A DNA stretch of 64,000 nt from Diphasiastrum complanatum (Eukaryota; Streptophyta; Lycopodiopsida; Lycopodiales; Lycopodiaceae), in assembly GCA_029204225.1 (NCBI GenBank), contig CM055102.1, positions 50,966,261 to 51,030,260 of the forward strand, in the 5' to 3' direction. Of this stretch, positions 54,394-64,000 are shown one piece after another. The notes under the pieces were generated by a model. That model did not search any database, was not told the DNA's origin, and was given only the letters and a program-made list of their open reading frames with translations. Each line of letters starts with the position of its first letter. The first letter of the stretch is position 1. The position numbers and the translations under genes were made by a program.

Positions 54394-55330
54394 ATGAGCC
54401 AACTTGCTATGAAGATGCTTGTAAATCTAAGAGTTGGATGGATGCTATGCAAGTAGAGTATGATGCTCTCATTAAGAATCATATTTGGGATCTTGTAAAT
54501 CTTCCTCAAGAGAAGAAACCATTTGATTGATGGTGGGTGTATAGATTGAAGTATAACCAAGATGGACCAATAAGTAAGCATAAATCTAGGCTTGTAGCAA
54601 AAGGATTTTTTACAAACCAAAGGCATTGATTATGATGAGACTTTTGCTCCTGTGGATTGATTATAAGTCTTGCAACTACCTTCAATTGGGAGCTATCCCA
54701 ACTTGCTTTCACAAATGCCTTCCTCAATGGCTACTTGGAGGAAAAGAGATCTACATGAGGAAACCCGAGGGCTTCATCAAGGCAAAGCATGAAGGAAAGT
54801 GTGTTTTTTGAATAAGAGCCTTTATGGGCTCAAGCAAGCACCTAGAGCATGGTACTCTAGGCTGTACTCTTTTTCATTTCCATCAATTTTGTATTGAGTG
54901 CATATGATCCATCATTGTATATAAGAGTTCGTGATGGTAAGGTCATTATTCTTGTTTTGTATGACATTATTTTGAGTGGTAATGATCTAGATGGAATTAG
55001 AGTTGTAAAAATTGCTTTTGAAAAAGAGTTTAAAATGGTAGATCTCAGTCTATTAAGCTTCATTCTAGGAATAGAAGTTACAAGATGATGCGATTTTAGC
55101 TTCATTTTTCAATCTAAGTATGTTACATCCATCCTAGATAGATTTGGAATGAAGAATTGTAAAGGCATTGAGACTCCAATGGAGCAACATGTAAAAGCAT
55201 CTATTGATGGTGATGAAGCATCCTTTGAGGACATCATTTTGTATAGAAGGCTTATAGACTCCTTAATATATTTGACTATAACCAGACCTGATCTTAGTTA
55301 TAGTGTCAATTCATGCAAAGTCCTTTAGTT
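54380..55330 (+). pseudogene. Copia-J reverse transcriptase
   Basis: Fragments in several frames: MLDEPTCYEDACKSKSWMDA, MQVEYDALIKNHIWDLVNLP, VYRLKYNQDGPISKHKSRLV, AKGFF, FTNAFLNGYLEEK, then (54894-55088) SLYIRVRDGKVIILVLYDII, where the family has L-Y-V-D-D: two residues of the catalytic box are deleted. It continues FKMVDLSLLSFILGIEVTR, ERFGMKNCKGIETPMEQ-like sequence and LTITRPDLSYSV. Numerous stops and the lost Y-V-D-D make it inactive. Confidence 0.87.
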
Positions 55331-55923
55331 TCACATTGCAAGATGGCCAAAAGAGTTCTAAGATATATCTCATCTACTAAGAATTTGGCATATTGTATAG
55401 AGGGACTAATATTGGCTTAAGAGCCTATCGTGACTCGGATTTTGTAGGTGACAAAGTTGATAGGAAGTAAATAAGTGCATTTGCCACCTTTCTATGTGAT
55501 GGAGTAGTATCATCGCTTTCCAAAAAGCAAGATACAATCTCATGATCTTCCATATAATCTGAATACAAGGCCTTGACATCAACATGCAAGGAGGTCTTGT
55601 GGCTCAAAAGGCTATTGGTGGAGTTACATTTCATTAAGGAGGAGATCCCAATCATCTATTTTGACAATAAATCATCCCAATCACTTGCCACTAATCCTAC
55701 ATTCCATGCAAGGAGCAAGCACATCGAGATTGCTCATCATTTTGTGAGGGAAAAAGTGCAAGCCAAAGAGATCAAGCTCCAACATGTGCCATCATCAAGT
55801 TGCTTGGCTAATTTGTTTACTAAATCTGTACCTAAAGATTCATTTGTCAATCTTAGATCTTCAATTGGAGTAATTGATAAAAGCATCATAGTTTCCAAGG
55901 CTAGATTCAAAAGAGGAGTGTAA
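55330..55923 (+). pseudogene. Copia-J RNase H
   Basis: The first part (55340-55560) is broken by stops but shows the D-S-D-F-V-G-D context in LGFCR/DFVGDKVDRK readings. The frame 55573-55923 is open: STCKEVLWLKRLLVELHFIK, IPIIYFDNKSSQSLATNPTF and HARSKHIEIAHHFVREKVQA, the C-terminal half of copia RNase H, ending in KARFKRGV next to the polypurine tract AAAAGAGGAG. Confidence 0.87.
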
Positions 55924-56164
55924 AAAATCACCACCATCGGCAAATCTAGCCATGTAGCATATTGTATATTTTTGTGTATAATTGGATTCCACAAATGTAT
56001 GGCCAAAGTGCCAGGTGACAATTCACTCCTAATGTAGGGTAGCTCAAGTCAAAAGAAGTGGCTGTGTCTATTTGGTAGAGATCCCTACTTTATAGGATCT
56101 AGACCTTGATTTATGTTGAGATTTTGACTCTACCTATCTACCAAGCATGACTCTAGGATATAGG
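55919..56164 (+). repeat. Copia-J 3' LTR, truncated
   Basis: Starts TGTAAAAAATCACC after the purine run AAAAGAGGAG. The ~246 bp present match the first part of the Copia-B LTR (minus strand) in block order. It is interrupted by the LTR that starts TGTCGGAAAG at 56165. Confidence 0.82.
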
Positions 56165-57167
<1,003 letters not shown>

Positions 57168-57171
57168 TGAC

Positions 57172-58170
57172 TCTGCACATCAAATATCCTATATCCTTTG
57201 CTATTTTGACTATGGCCTACAAATATTCCTTTGAAGGAAGTTGCATCTTCTTTCCTTCTTGTTTCCAAAGGAATGTGGACATAACATATACATCCAAACA
57301 CTTTAAAATCTTTTACATTGGGCTTATTGCCAAACGAGGCTTGAAATGGTGAGATCCCACCAATAGCACTACTAGGAAGCCTATTACATAAGTAATTAGC
57401 ACAAGTTATGGCCTCCCCCAAAAAGTGATGGGTAGAGATGCATCAAGTCTTAAATACTTTGCACATTCACAAAGACTCCTATTTTTCCTCTTGGCCACCC
57501 CATTTTTTTGGGGGTGTAAGGACAAGTGAGCTCTCTCTTAATGCCATTGATCTCACAAAAGTCTCTCAACTTGTTGGAGATATACTCTCCTCCATTATCA
57601 CATCTTAGAACTTCAATGCAAGAACTAAGCTGCTTTTTCACTAGAGACTTAAACTTTACAAAACCTTCATATACAAGGCTTTTCTTAGGCAATACTTCAA
57701 TCCAAGTGTATCTAGTACAATCATCTATAGAAGTCACATACATTAAAGCACCTCCATTACTTTCATGAGAAAAAGCATGTACATCCGAATGGATAAGATC
57801 CAAAGGTGAGGTAGATCTTGTTAAAGATCACTTGTAGGAAGTCTTGTGTGACTTTGCAAGGCCACATGCCTCACACACTTTGCCACATTTCTTGAAATCT
57901 TTTGGTAGGCCGAGAGCTAGCTCCTTTGATGCCATGGATTCCATTGATTGAAGATTAGGATGGCCCAATCTTTTGTGCCAAAGCTCCACTTGAGTCAACT
58001 CCTCCCTAACCATATTCACACTTTCAATAGCCACATTAGCATCCAACTTAAAGAGCCTTCCTTGCTTAATGCCACTAGCTATGCACTTATCACTTTTCAA
58101 GATGAAACACACTCCATTTTTAAAATGTACATCTAGTCCATTGTCCATTAATTGACCAGCACTAAGCAAG
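57172..58170 (-). pseudogene. Copia-G pre-integrase and integrase (inverted part)
   Basis: Frames 58184-57828, 57803-57450 and 57421-56993. LLSAGQLMDNGLDVHFKNG and CIASGIKQGRLFKLDANVAI, then VELWHKRLGHPNLQSM with CGKVCEACGLAKSHKT (HHCC domain). The core has LIHSDVHAFSHESNGG, SIDDCTRYTWIEVL and IEVLRCDNGGEYIS with both aspartates; the glutamate region reads PKKMGWPRGKIG, so glutamate is lost. The C-terminal part has YLCNRLPSSAIGGISPFQAS, VKDFKVFGCICYVHIPLETR, GIFVGHSQNSKGYRIF. It stops being copia at about 57172 and runs into LTR sequence. Confidence 0.88.
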
Positions 58171-58558
58171 TCAGTCGCAAGCAATCTTCAATAGCTCTAT
58201 CTTCCATTGAATCAGAGTATATCGCAGTCTCTCAATCTACAAAGGAAGCAATTTGGTTGAGGAACTTACTCTCAGATATCGGTCTGAATCAATATGCTCT
58301 GACGACATTATTTTGTGATAATCAAAGTGCCATCGCTTTATCAGCCAACCCTAGATCTCATTCCAAGAGTAAGCACATTGATCTGAAGTATCATTTCGTC
58401 AAAAGCAAAGTTCTCAATGAAGAGGTCAGATTGCAGTACTGCAGAACGCAAGATATGACAACTGATATTTTTACCAAAGCATTAAGTTTGGAATCACACA
58501 GAATATTATGTGTAGAACTAAGTTTGAAGGTCAAGGCATTCAAGGATTCAGATTAAGG
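58163..58558 (+). pseudogene. Copia-I RNase H C-terminal part
   Basis: Frame 58152-58556; the copia reading begins about 58170 with SRKQSSIALSSIESEYIAVS, then STKEAIWLRNLLSDIGLNQY, LFCDNQSAIALSANPRSHSK and SKHIDLKYHFVKSKVLNEEV, to DMTTDIFTKALSLESHRI. It ends KAFKDSD, directly followed by a polypurine tract and an LTR start. It is closely related to the Copia-A RNase H (15862-16551). Only the second half of the domain is present. It is open from the junction to its stop codon. Confidence 0.88.
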
Positions 58559-58739
58559 GGGAGTGTTGGATTATTCTCTTTCTTACTGATCGAATAATCA
58601 GTTATAATCTTCATCCGTTGTTTATCCAGTTCTGAGTATTTTTCCGTGTCTTTACATAGTCTGCAATTTTCCAAGTCTTTTTACACAGTCTGTAGAATTA
58701 CACAGAGTGTCACCACAGTGTCGCATTTTTTGCCTGTCA
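58553..58739 (+). repeat. Copia-I polypurine tract and LTR start
   Basis: TTAAGGGGGAG (58553-58563) followed by TGTTGGATTATTCTC at 58564, the same PPT-LTR junction as in Copia-A. The LTR can be followed to about 58739 (GTGTCGCATTTTTTGCCTGTCA), then integrase sequence of Copia-G begins. Confidence 0.82.
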
Positions 58740-58745
58740 GAAAAG

Positions 58746-59897
58746 TAAAAGCCTAGCAAGGATGTCTTATTTGATGAATCTCAAAGTTACAAGCTGTCTC
58801 CAAATGCATCTAATCTTTTAGGTGATGAAGATCTTGCAACACCCGAGGAGGAGCCTCTTGAAAATGATCTTTTGGAAGATCAAAATCAAGTTCCAAAGGA
58901 GCCCAAAAGATCCACAAGGAGCAAGGCCGAGCCTTTGAGAAAGGGAAGCAAAGGGAAGACAAAACTCCTTCTACCTCTTACTCTTTTCTAACCACAATGC
59001 TTGAAGATCCATCATGTTATGAAGATGCAAGTAGATCACAAGTTTGGAGAGATGCAATGCAAGTAGAGTTTGATGCTTTGATAGATAATCAAACTTGGAA
59101 TCTTGTACACCTTCCATATGGGAAGAAGCCACTTGCATGTAAGTGGATCTATAGATTAAAGTACAATCAAGATGGATCTATAAGTAAGTACAAATCTAGA
59201 TTGGTTGCTAAGGGATTTCTTCTAAAGGCATAGATTATAAAGAAACATTTGCTCCTTTAGCAAATCTTGTAACCATTAGATTGATGATTTGTATTGTTAC
59301 TTTATTCAAGTGGAATCTCTATCAAATGGATGTGACAAATTCTTTCTTGAATGGCTACTTGGAGGAGGAAATATACATGTTGCAACCCAAGGGCTTCATC
59401 AAGGATGGTGAGGAGGACAAGGTTTGCCACTTAAGGAAGAGTACTCTAGGTTGCATGATTTTCTCTACTAGCCTTGGCTTTGTGATTAGCTCTTATGGGC
59501 CTTCTTTGAACATCAAATTTAATGATGGAAAGATCATCATTTTAGTACTTTATGTTGATGATATCATATTGACAGAAAATGATCGTGAAGGCATAAGAAA
59601 TGTTAAAGCTTCTTTGTCTAGTGAATTCAAGATGGTAGATCTAGGACTTCTTAAGTTCATACTTAAAATAGAAGTTACTAGAGGTAGTGATTTAACTTTT
59701 ATAAGTCAATCAAAGTATGCTACTTCCATTCTTGAAAGGTTTGGCATGAAAGATTGTAAGGGGATTGACACCCCTATGGAGCAAGTTTGTAAAGTTACTA
59801 ATGATTGTGATGAAGCATTTTTTGAGGACATCACACTCTTTAGGAAGCTAATAGGCTCCTTAATCTATCTGACAATCACTAGACAGGATTTGAGCTA
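58746..59897 (+). pseudogene. Copia-G reverse transcriptase
   Basis: The linker includes DEDLATPEEEPLENDLLEDQ and EPKRSTRSKAEPLRK. Frame 58997-59233 has MLEDPSCYEDASRSQVWRDA, MQVEFDALIDNQTWNLVHLP, LACKWIYRLKYNQDGSISKY and KSRLVAKGF. Frame 59281-59919 has YQMDVTNSFLNGYLEEEIYM, KIIILVLYVDDIILTENDRE, FKMVDLGLLKFILKIEVTRG and MKDCKGIDTPMEQ. The segment around [11 protein letters not shown] is replaced by STLGCMIFSTSLGF (an internal deletion), and a frame break lies at 59234-59280. The frame ends in the solo LTR at TRQDLSY. Confidence 0.9.
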
Positions 59898-61119
59898 TGA
59901 AGAAACATTTTGTTTCTAATGCCAAAGCTTTGCTAGCTTTCAATTCTGAACCTTTGACAAAAGGTGACATGACAAAATCAGTCGTGCTCCACGAACAACC
60001 AAGAAGATCAGCCAAGTACCACGGGGTATAGATATCTGATCTGATATCGTGACATCATCAGAAGTGCTCTAGATCATGGCTAATCTGCCACTCTTGTTGT
60101 TCGTGATTAGTTGTAGATGTTTAATCTTTCTAATCTGTAAGTTACAAGACGCGACACGAAATTGTTTGTGAACTATATACTTTCTGTTTGATGCATAATA
60201 TAGTAAGTCGAATCGTAGTAAGCAAGACAAGAATTAGAAGACGAAATATACAGAATAGAAGTTCACCTGCGTGCGAGACAGTTTCTGTAAGAGGATTTGT
60301 AGATCCAGAAGTCTGCTAGTAAGCGAGACACGATTTATGAGAGAACCGTATTTTTCTCATGCCAACGCATTGCATGGATCTGTCATGCAGTGCTTGAAGA
60401 ATCAAAAAATCAATAGATGATATTGTAGTTGTTGTGCACATTATTAATCTAAACGATTGTATGATCTTGAATGTAAATTTGTCTGGTACTATTCGTGTGT
60501 CTGATTCACTTGTTCATTTGATTTCACACCTTGGTTTGATATTGTTGAATGCTACATTAATCTGTTAACGTAGATCAGCTTTGTTTGTGTACTCTTTGAA
60601 GGATTGTAGGAATGATATAGCTGGCAGTGTGACCAGCAATCATTTCTGAATTCCTGACAAACTAATTTTGTTCGCGAATCCTTTCGCTTCGTGCTTTGCT
60701 TTGTGATCACTTGGCTATAAGGGTAAATAAATTACAAAGCTCACCTAAGTTTCGTTTCGTTTCGTCTTGTTTCGTCTCGTCTTGTTTCGTCTCGTCTTGT
60801 CTTGTCTCATCTCGTTACAGGGAGTGATTGATCTTGTCGCGAATTCTTTTGCTTCATTTCGTTTCGTTCGCAATTTGTGCTTCCAGCATGAATCAATGTG
60901 AATGCTCGTTTAAGTTTCACTTCGCTTCGTTTCGTTTCATTTTCATTTAGAATTCATCTCGTTTCATTTGGTTGTGTTATAGAGCCTACATGATCCAACT
61001 CGAACAGAAATAATTCAAGTTTCACGAAAAGTTTCGTGAATCGTTCGAGATTTATTCTATCAGTTTGTCACCAGAGCTTTAGCTAGAATTTGCATTTTTT
61101 GAGTGCATTTTTTGCATCA
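59898..61119. mobile_element. Solo LTR (1222 bp) inserted in Copia-G
   Basis: The copia reading TRQDLSY (ends 59897) resumes as YSVSKLSQYMQ at 61122. The insert begins TGAAGAAAC and ends TTTGCATCA (TG...CA), with AGCTA (59893-59897) and AGTTA (61120-61124) as a 4/5 target duplication. It encodes no retroelement domain, so it is best read as a solo LTR left by LTR-LTR recombination. It contains the TTTCG-rich tandem tract at 60750-60965. Orientation is not determined. Confidence 0.8.
60748..60965. repeat. TTTCG/TCTCG/TCTTG pentamer tract in the solo LTR
   Basis: About 14 near-perfect pentamers (GTTTCGTTTCGTCTTGTTTC and onward to CTCATCTCGTT) from 60748 to 60818, with smaller clusters at 60855-60872 and 60918-60965. 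It is degenerate but in register. Confidence 0.85.
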
Positions 61120-61745
61120 AGTTATAGTGTAAGCAAGTTAAGTCAATATATGCAAGGTCCTTTGATGCATCATTGGAAAAGTGCCAAGAGAGTGCTTAGA
61201 TATGTCTCTTCTACTAGATTTTTTGGCATCCACTATCAAGGATCTAACTTGTACTTGAGGGCATTTTTGGATTCGAATTTTGTAGGAGACAAGATGGATA
61301 TAAGATCCATAAGTGCATTTGTCACTTTTCTTTTGGAGGAGTGATATCTTGGCTTTCCAAAAAGCAAGATACAATTTCTCTTTCCTCTTGTGAAGCCAAG
61401 TACAAGGCATTGACTTCAACAACCAAAAAACTTCTATGGCTAAGAAGACTTTTGGTGGAGCTTCAAGTGCTAAAGGCCAAGGACATCCCTTGCATCTATT
61501 GTGACAATCAAGCTTCTCAACAAATTGCTACAATCCGATCTTCCATGCTAGAACAAAGCATATTGAGATAGCTCATCACTTTGTGAGGGAGAAGGTGCAA
61601 TCCAAGGAGGTTCAACTTCATCGTGTGCCATCATGCAAGTGCATAGCTGATACCTTAACCAAACTTTTGGTTAAAAATTCATTTTTCAAGTTAAGAGATG
61701 CTCTTGGAGTTGTAGATAGATGTACATTAGACTTGCCAAGTTAGA
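61120..61745 (+). pseudogene. Copia-G RNase H
   Basis: Frames 61090-61344 and 61341-61571 and onward. YSVSKLSQYMQGPLMHHWKS, AKRVLRYVSSTRFFGIHYQG, then DSNFVGDKMDIRSISAFVTF (first acidic residues), SWLSKKQDTISLSSCEAKYK (glutamate present; family A-E-Y has A-K-Y here), LLWLRRLLVELQVL, YCDNQASQQIATI and a broken HARTKHIEIAHHFVREKV-type stretch near 61550-61600. A frameshift at about 61340 and another near 61545 break it. It ends near 61745 before the polypurine run. Confidence 0.88.
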
Positions 61746-61757
61746 AGTGAGAAAGAG

Positions 61758-62640
61758 TGTTAAAAATATCACTTCCAACTTGATGTACTTTGTAAATCTT
61801 AAGATAATTGATCTTGATAGGATCTCACACACGTGGAGTCTATTCCCACGTGTGAAAGAATGTACATAAGTCACTTTTATAAAGTTAGATTGATTTTAGC
61901 TTGATCTACACTAGTGTGAAATTGACCTTTCAGTATAATCTTGAAATTGGTCAAATTGGTCAAACTTTATGTAAATAGATTGGACTTCCACGTGAATGAG
62001 TTATTACTCACACATGTCAAGATACCATTCACACGTGTGGATAAGCTTCTAGATGCTAAGATAGGAACATTCCATTAGATCCTATTTTATAGGGAATATT
62101 TCTATGAATGTGGAAGACTAGCTTTTTTGTTTTCTAGCCAAAGAGAATAGTTAACTTTGGGAAATGAGCACATATGGCTCCCATTGGTGGATCTGGATGA
62201 CTAGGCACTCTTCACACGTGTGAAGGCTTTCTGAACAGTACACAGTTCGTGGATGTACTTTATCTATAAAGGGATCAACCAAATCAATGAGAAGTTGATG
62301 TGACATTGGCAAATTCTAGTCTTGCTTGTATTATCTTCGTCATGACTGGAGTACTTGTTCTGATTGAGTCTCTTTGGACTGTCCATCTGCTTTCTTAGCC
62401 TTGTCGTTATCATCTTAAGCTGATGTGCTTCTTGGAGATTACATATCTCATAGTATATCTTGTGTTTTTCTTTGTCACCTTTTGTGAAAAATACAGATCC
62501 AAAATACATTTCACTCATGAAAAATTCTAGGAACTTAAAATTTAGAGATCCTATCAAATTTAGCGTTTCTCCAAAAATGCAAAATATTGAATCAAGCAAA
62601 ATCCATATGCAAAAGCTAGAATCTAGATATCTCATCTAAT
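61758..62640 (+). repeat. Copia-G 3' LTR (right limit uncertain)
   Basis: Starts TGTTAAAAATATCAC after a purine-rich stretch (AAGTGAGAAAGAG). It contains five CACGTG cores at 61830, 61847, 61989, 62032 and 62215, followed by a TATA box CTATAAAG near 62264-62271. The end could not be fixed because no partner LTR is in the window. Confidence 0.6.
61830..62271 (+). promoter_or_regulatory. G-box cluster and TATA box in the Copia-G LTR
   Basis: CACGTG occurs five times in 391 bp (61830-61835, 61847-61852, 61989-61994, 62032-62037, 62215-62220), several in the longer palindrome CACACGTGTG. TATAAA lies 44 bp after the last one. In plants the G-box core binds bZIP and bHLH factors that act in light, abscisic acid and stress responses. 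The clustering is seen directly; promoter function is inferred. Confidence 0.6.
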
Positions 62641-64000
62641 AGAATGTATATCCACACTCATGAGCCATTTTTTTCTCCAAATTTCAGTAAGTGGTTTCAA
62701 AAATTGGCCATCTACAAGTGATGTGTCCTAAAATGATGCTTGGATCACAAAGATCCACTTTCTATACTTGAAAATGCAAGATTTGATCTAGAAACACCTC
62801 CAAATCCACATATAATCTATGGCACTCTCAAATCCACCTCTAGATTTGGCACAAACACCAACTTTGGCCTACAACCTGCTCTAAGAGGTCATATGTGATG
62901 AGATGCATAAGTATATTATGGTGATGAGGGTGATGCCAACAATCAATCCAAATATGAAGATAGCATTAATAGATCACATTGTTTGGATGATCCTAACGAA
63001 GAAGATACCACAAAAGAGAACAAAATACTAGGCAAAAGACCAATATCTCATTTTTGTGTTTCACAAAATGAACTGAAAGGTGTGAAAATTTGTCAACTAC
63101 TTTGGTTTTTTATTTGGCATTTTTGAGGCCAAGTTGAAATCTCAACTTAGAGATAGGTTCGTATTTGTCAATAAAGGCCTAAATAGTGTTTGTACTGTTT
63201 TTGGAAAATAGATAAATGGATGAGGTCAAGTCTGGACCCATTCTAATTGGCTAAATTTGATACATTACATCTAGATTAGAATTTCTAGGTCATTTGGTGA
63301 GATACCACGAAATTACCATTCAGGACAAGTTTAGGCAATTGGACAACTGACATTTTAGCAGCTATAAATAGTAGTACCTGCATGGAGAACATATCATTGT
63401 ATTCTCTTTTGATGTATAGAATTCATCTCTTTTGGTTCTATGTCCATCTCCTATGTATTTCTCTTGATATCTTGGTTTTCTATGTGTAGAATGTCAATTT
63501 TGTGATTGATCTTGTTTTTACACATGGGAAGGACATTAGGCTGTTGCTGATGTACGAAAAGCAACAGTACTTTACTGTCATTCATATGATCAGATATTAG
63601 TGATTTATGCAATTCTACCATGCCAAAATTGATGATTTCTATCTTGTAGTCAAATCTAGATGTGCATCCAAATTTGGTCAAGATCTTGTTGATCCATTAA
63701 ATGTATTTTCGATCTATATTTTTCACATGGTATTAGGTGAGTAAAATGGGAATCCGTCATCTGACATGGCATTTTGAATAGCTCCTGCATTTGTTAACGA
63801 TATTAACTTTACAGTGGCAAACAACTGATTTTTGTCAAAATTGGAGAAACCTTTGAAGCTAGCTGAACAAACTATATTTTCATCAAAATCCATACAATCA
63901 ACAATATCATTGTTGTTATAAATATGACATGCCAAGACTGCATGATTGTCAATCTTCACCACGTCAATGTTATCCCACAATAATCTGTTTGCCATTAAGT
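62641..64000. other. No recognisable gene; possible LTR promoter near 63.36 kb
   Basis: AT-rich sequence. CTATAAATAG at about 63361 resembles a TATA box, and TGGTATTAG at 63727 weakly resembles the start of a primer site, so an unrecognised LTR may lie between about 63000 and 63726. The 90-codon minus-strand frame at 63723-63995 has no domain I recognise. Confidence 0.35.

Larger units (their letters stand above)
53160..56164 (+). mobile_element. Copia-J: 5'-truncated coding relative of Copia-B
   Basis: Plus-strand copia that begins inside the pre-integrase region and runs through integrase, reverse transcriptase and RNase H to a 3' LTR (55919-56164, truncated). Gag and protease are missing. 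Its LTR start lines up with the Copia-B LTR start on the minus strand (shared blocks CTAATGTAGG, GTCTATTTGGT, CCCTACTTTATAGGA, ACCAAGCAT-ACTCTAGG). The 3' LTR is cut at 56165, where another LTR (56165-57167) begins. The RT carries many stops, and its catalytic box is damaged. Confidence 0.88.
57168..58739. other. Inverted segment joining two copia elements
   Basis: Inside this segment the Copia-G-type integrase runs on the minus strand and ends in KGYRIFDVQS at 57172, while the rest of the same integrase (PSKDVLFDES) starts on the plus strand right after 58740. Likewise the LTR at 56165-57167 (minus) lacks the end that lies at 58564-58739 (plus). Flipping 57168-58739 restores both. GTCA occurs at both break points (reverse complement at 57168-57171; 58736-58739). 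A single inversion explains the layout; this is inference from the sequence arrangement. Confidence 0.78.
58740..61757 (+). mobile_element. Copia-G: RT and RNase H part, split by a solo LTR
   Basis: Plus-strand copia that resumes at the integrase C-terminus (PSKDVLFDES), then linker, reverse transcriptase (58997-59897), a solo LTR insertion (59898-61119), RNase H (61125-61745) and the polypurine/LTR junction near 61757. Its integrase half lies inverted at 57172-58170. It retains an intact Y-V-D-D box, unlike Copia-A and Copia-J, but has frameshifts. Confidence 0.88.

Noticed and set aside
60748-60965. Pentamer array considered as a CRISPR-like or satellite array
   Set aside because: Units are 5 bp with no spacers and lie within an LTR; it is a simple tandem tract.

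Overview
This window is nuclear DNA of a land plant. The evidence is AT-rich sequence with very low gene density, nested plant-type Ty1/copia and Ty3/gypsy LTR retrotransposons (including chromodomain gypsy elements primed by initiator Met-tRNA), and one spliced plant gene for an AUX1/LAX auxin influx carrier. The many broken, nested elements suggest a large, TE-bloated genome such as a gymnosperm or fern, but the sequence does not fix the species.

Layout. 1-8.5 kb: fragments of copia and gypsy elements on both strands, including a fold-back made of copia pieces, a chromovirus remnant (Gypsy-1, 1209-4707, minus) and a copia deletion derivative (5575-7195, minus). 8.5-14.2 kb: mostly AT-rich sequence with no gene, a (AC)27 microsatellite and an 80-110 bp GC-rich hairpin near 13.2 kb. 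14.2-30.4 kb: a well-resolved nest. A minus-strand gypsy (Gypsy-2) is split by Copia-A (14498-25560) and by Copia-C (27750-29548); Copia-A is itself split by Copia-B (17332-21876). LTR boundaries, primer sites and polypurine tracts can be read directly, and target-site duplications are visible for Copia-A and Copia-B. 31.9-37.8 kb: Gypsy-3, a chromovirus with both LTRs, an ATGCA target duplication and no gag. 37.8-44.9 kb: copia fragments (D, E, F), a lone B-type LTR and a 367-bp MITE inside Copia-F.

46.7-52.0 kb holds the only host gene: eight exons on the plus strand, all introns GT-AG, reading through without a break to a 478-residue AUX1/LAX permease. One 2.9-kb intron carries simple repeats and a tandem duplication; intron 1 is mostly a CT microsatellite. 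53.1-62.3 kb is another retroelement pile. It includes Copia-J (a coding relative of Copia-B), a copia segment inverted relative to its other half (about 57168-58739), Copia-G interrupted by a 1222-bp solo LTR, and a Copia-G LTR whose upstream part holds five G-boxes before a TATA box. The last 1.7 kb has no recognisable gene.

No CRISPR array, prokaryotic operon, rRNA or tRNA gene was seen. No element in the window looks autonomous. The most interesting points are the three-level nest with a young but coding-gutted Copia-B, the inversion between copia elements, the G-box-rich LTR, the non-canonical LTR ends of Gypsy-3, and the unusual features of the auxin carrier gene.
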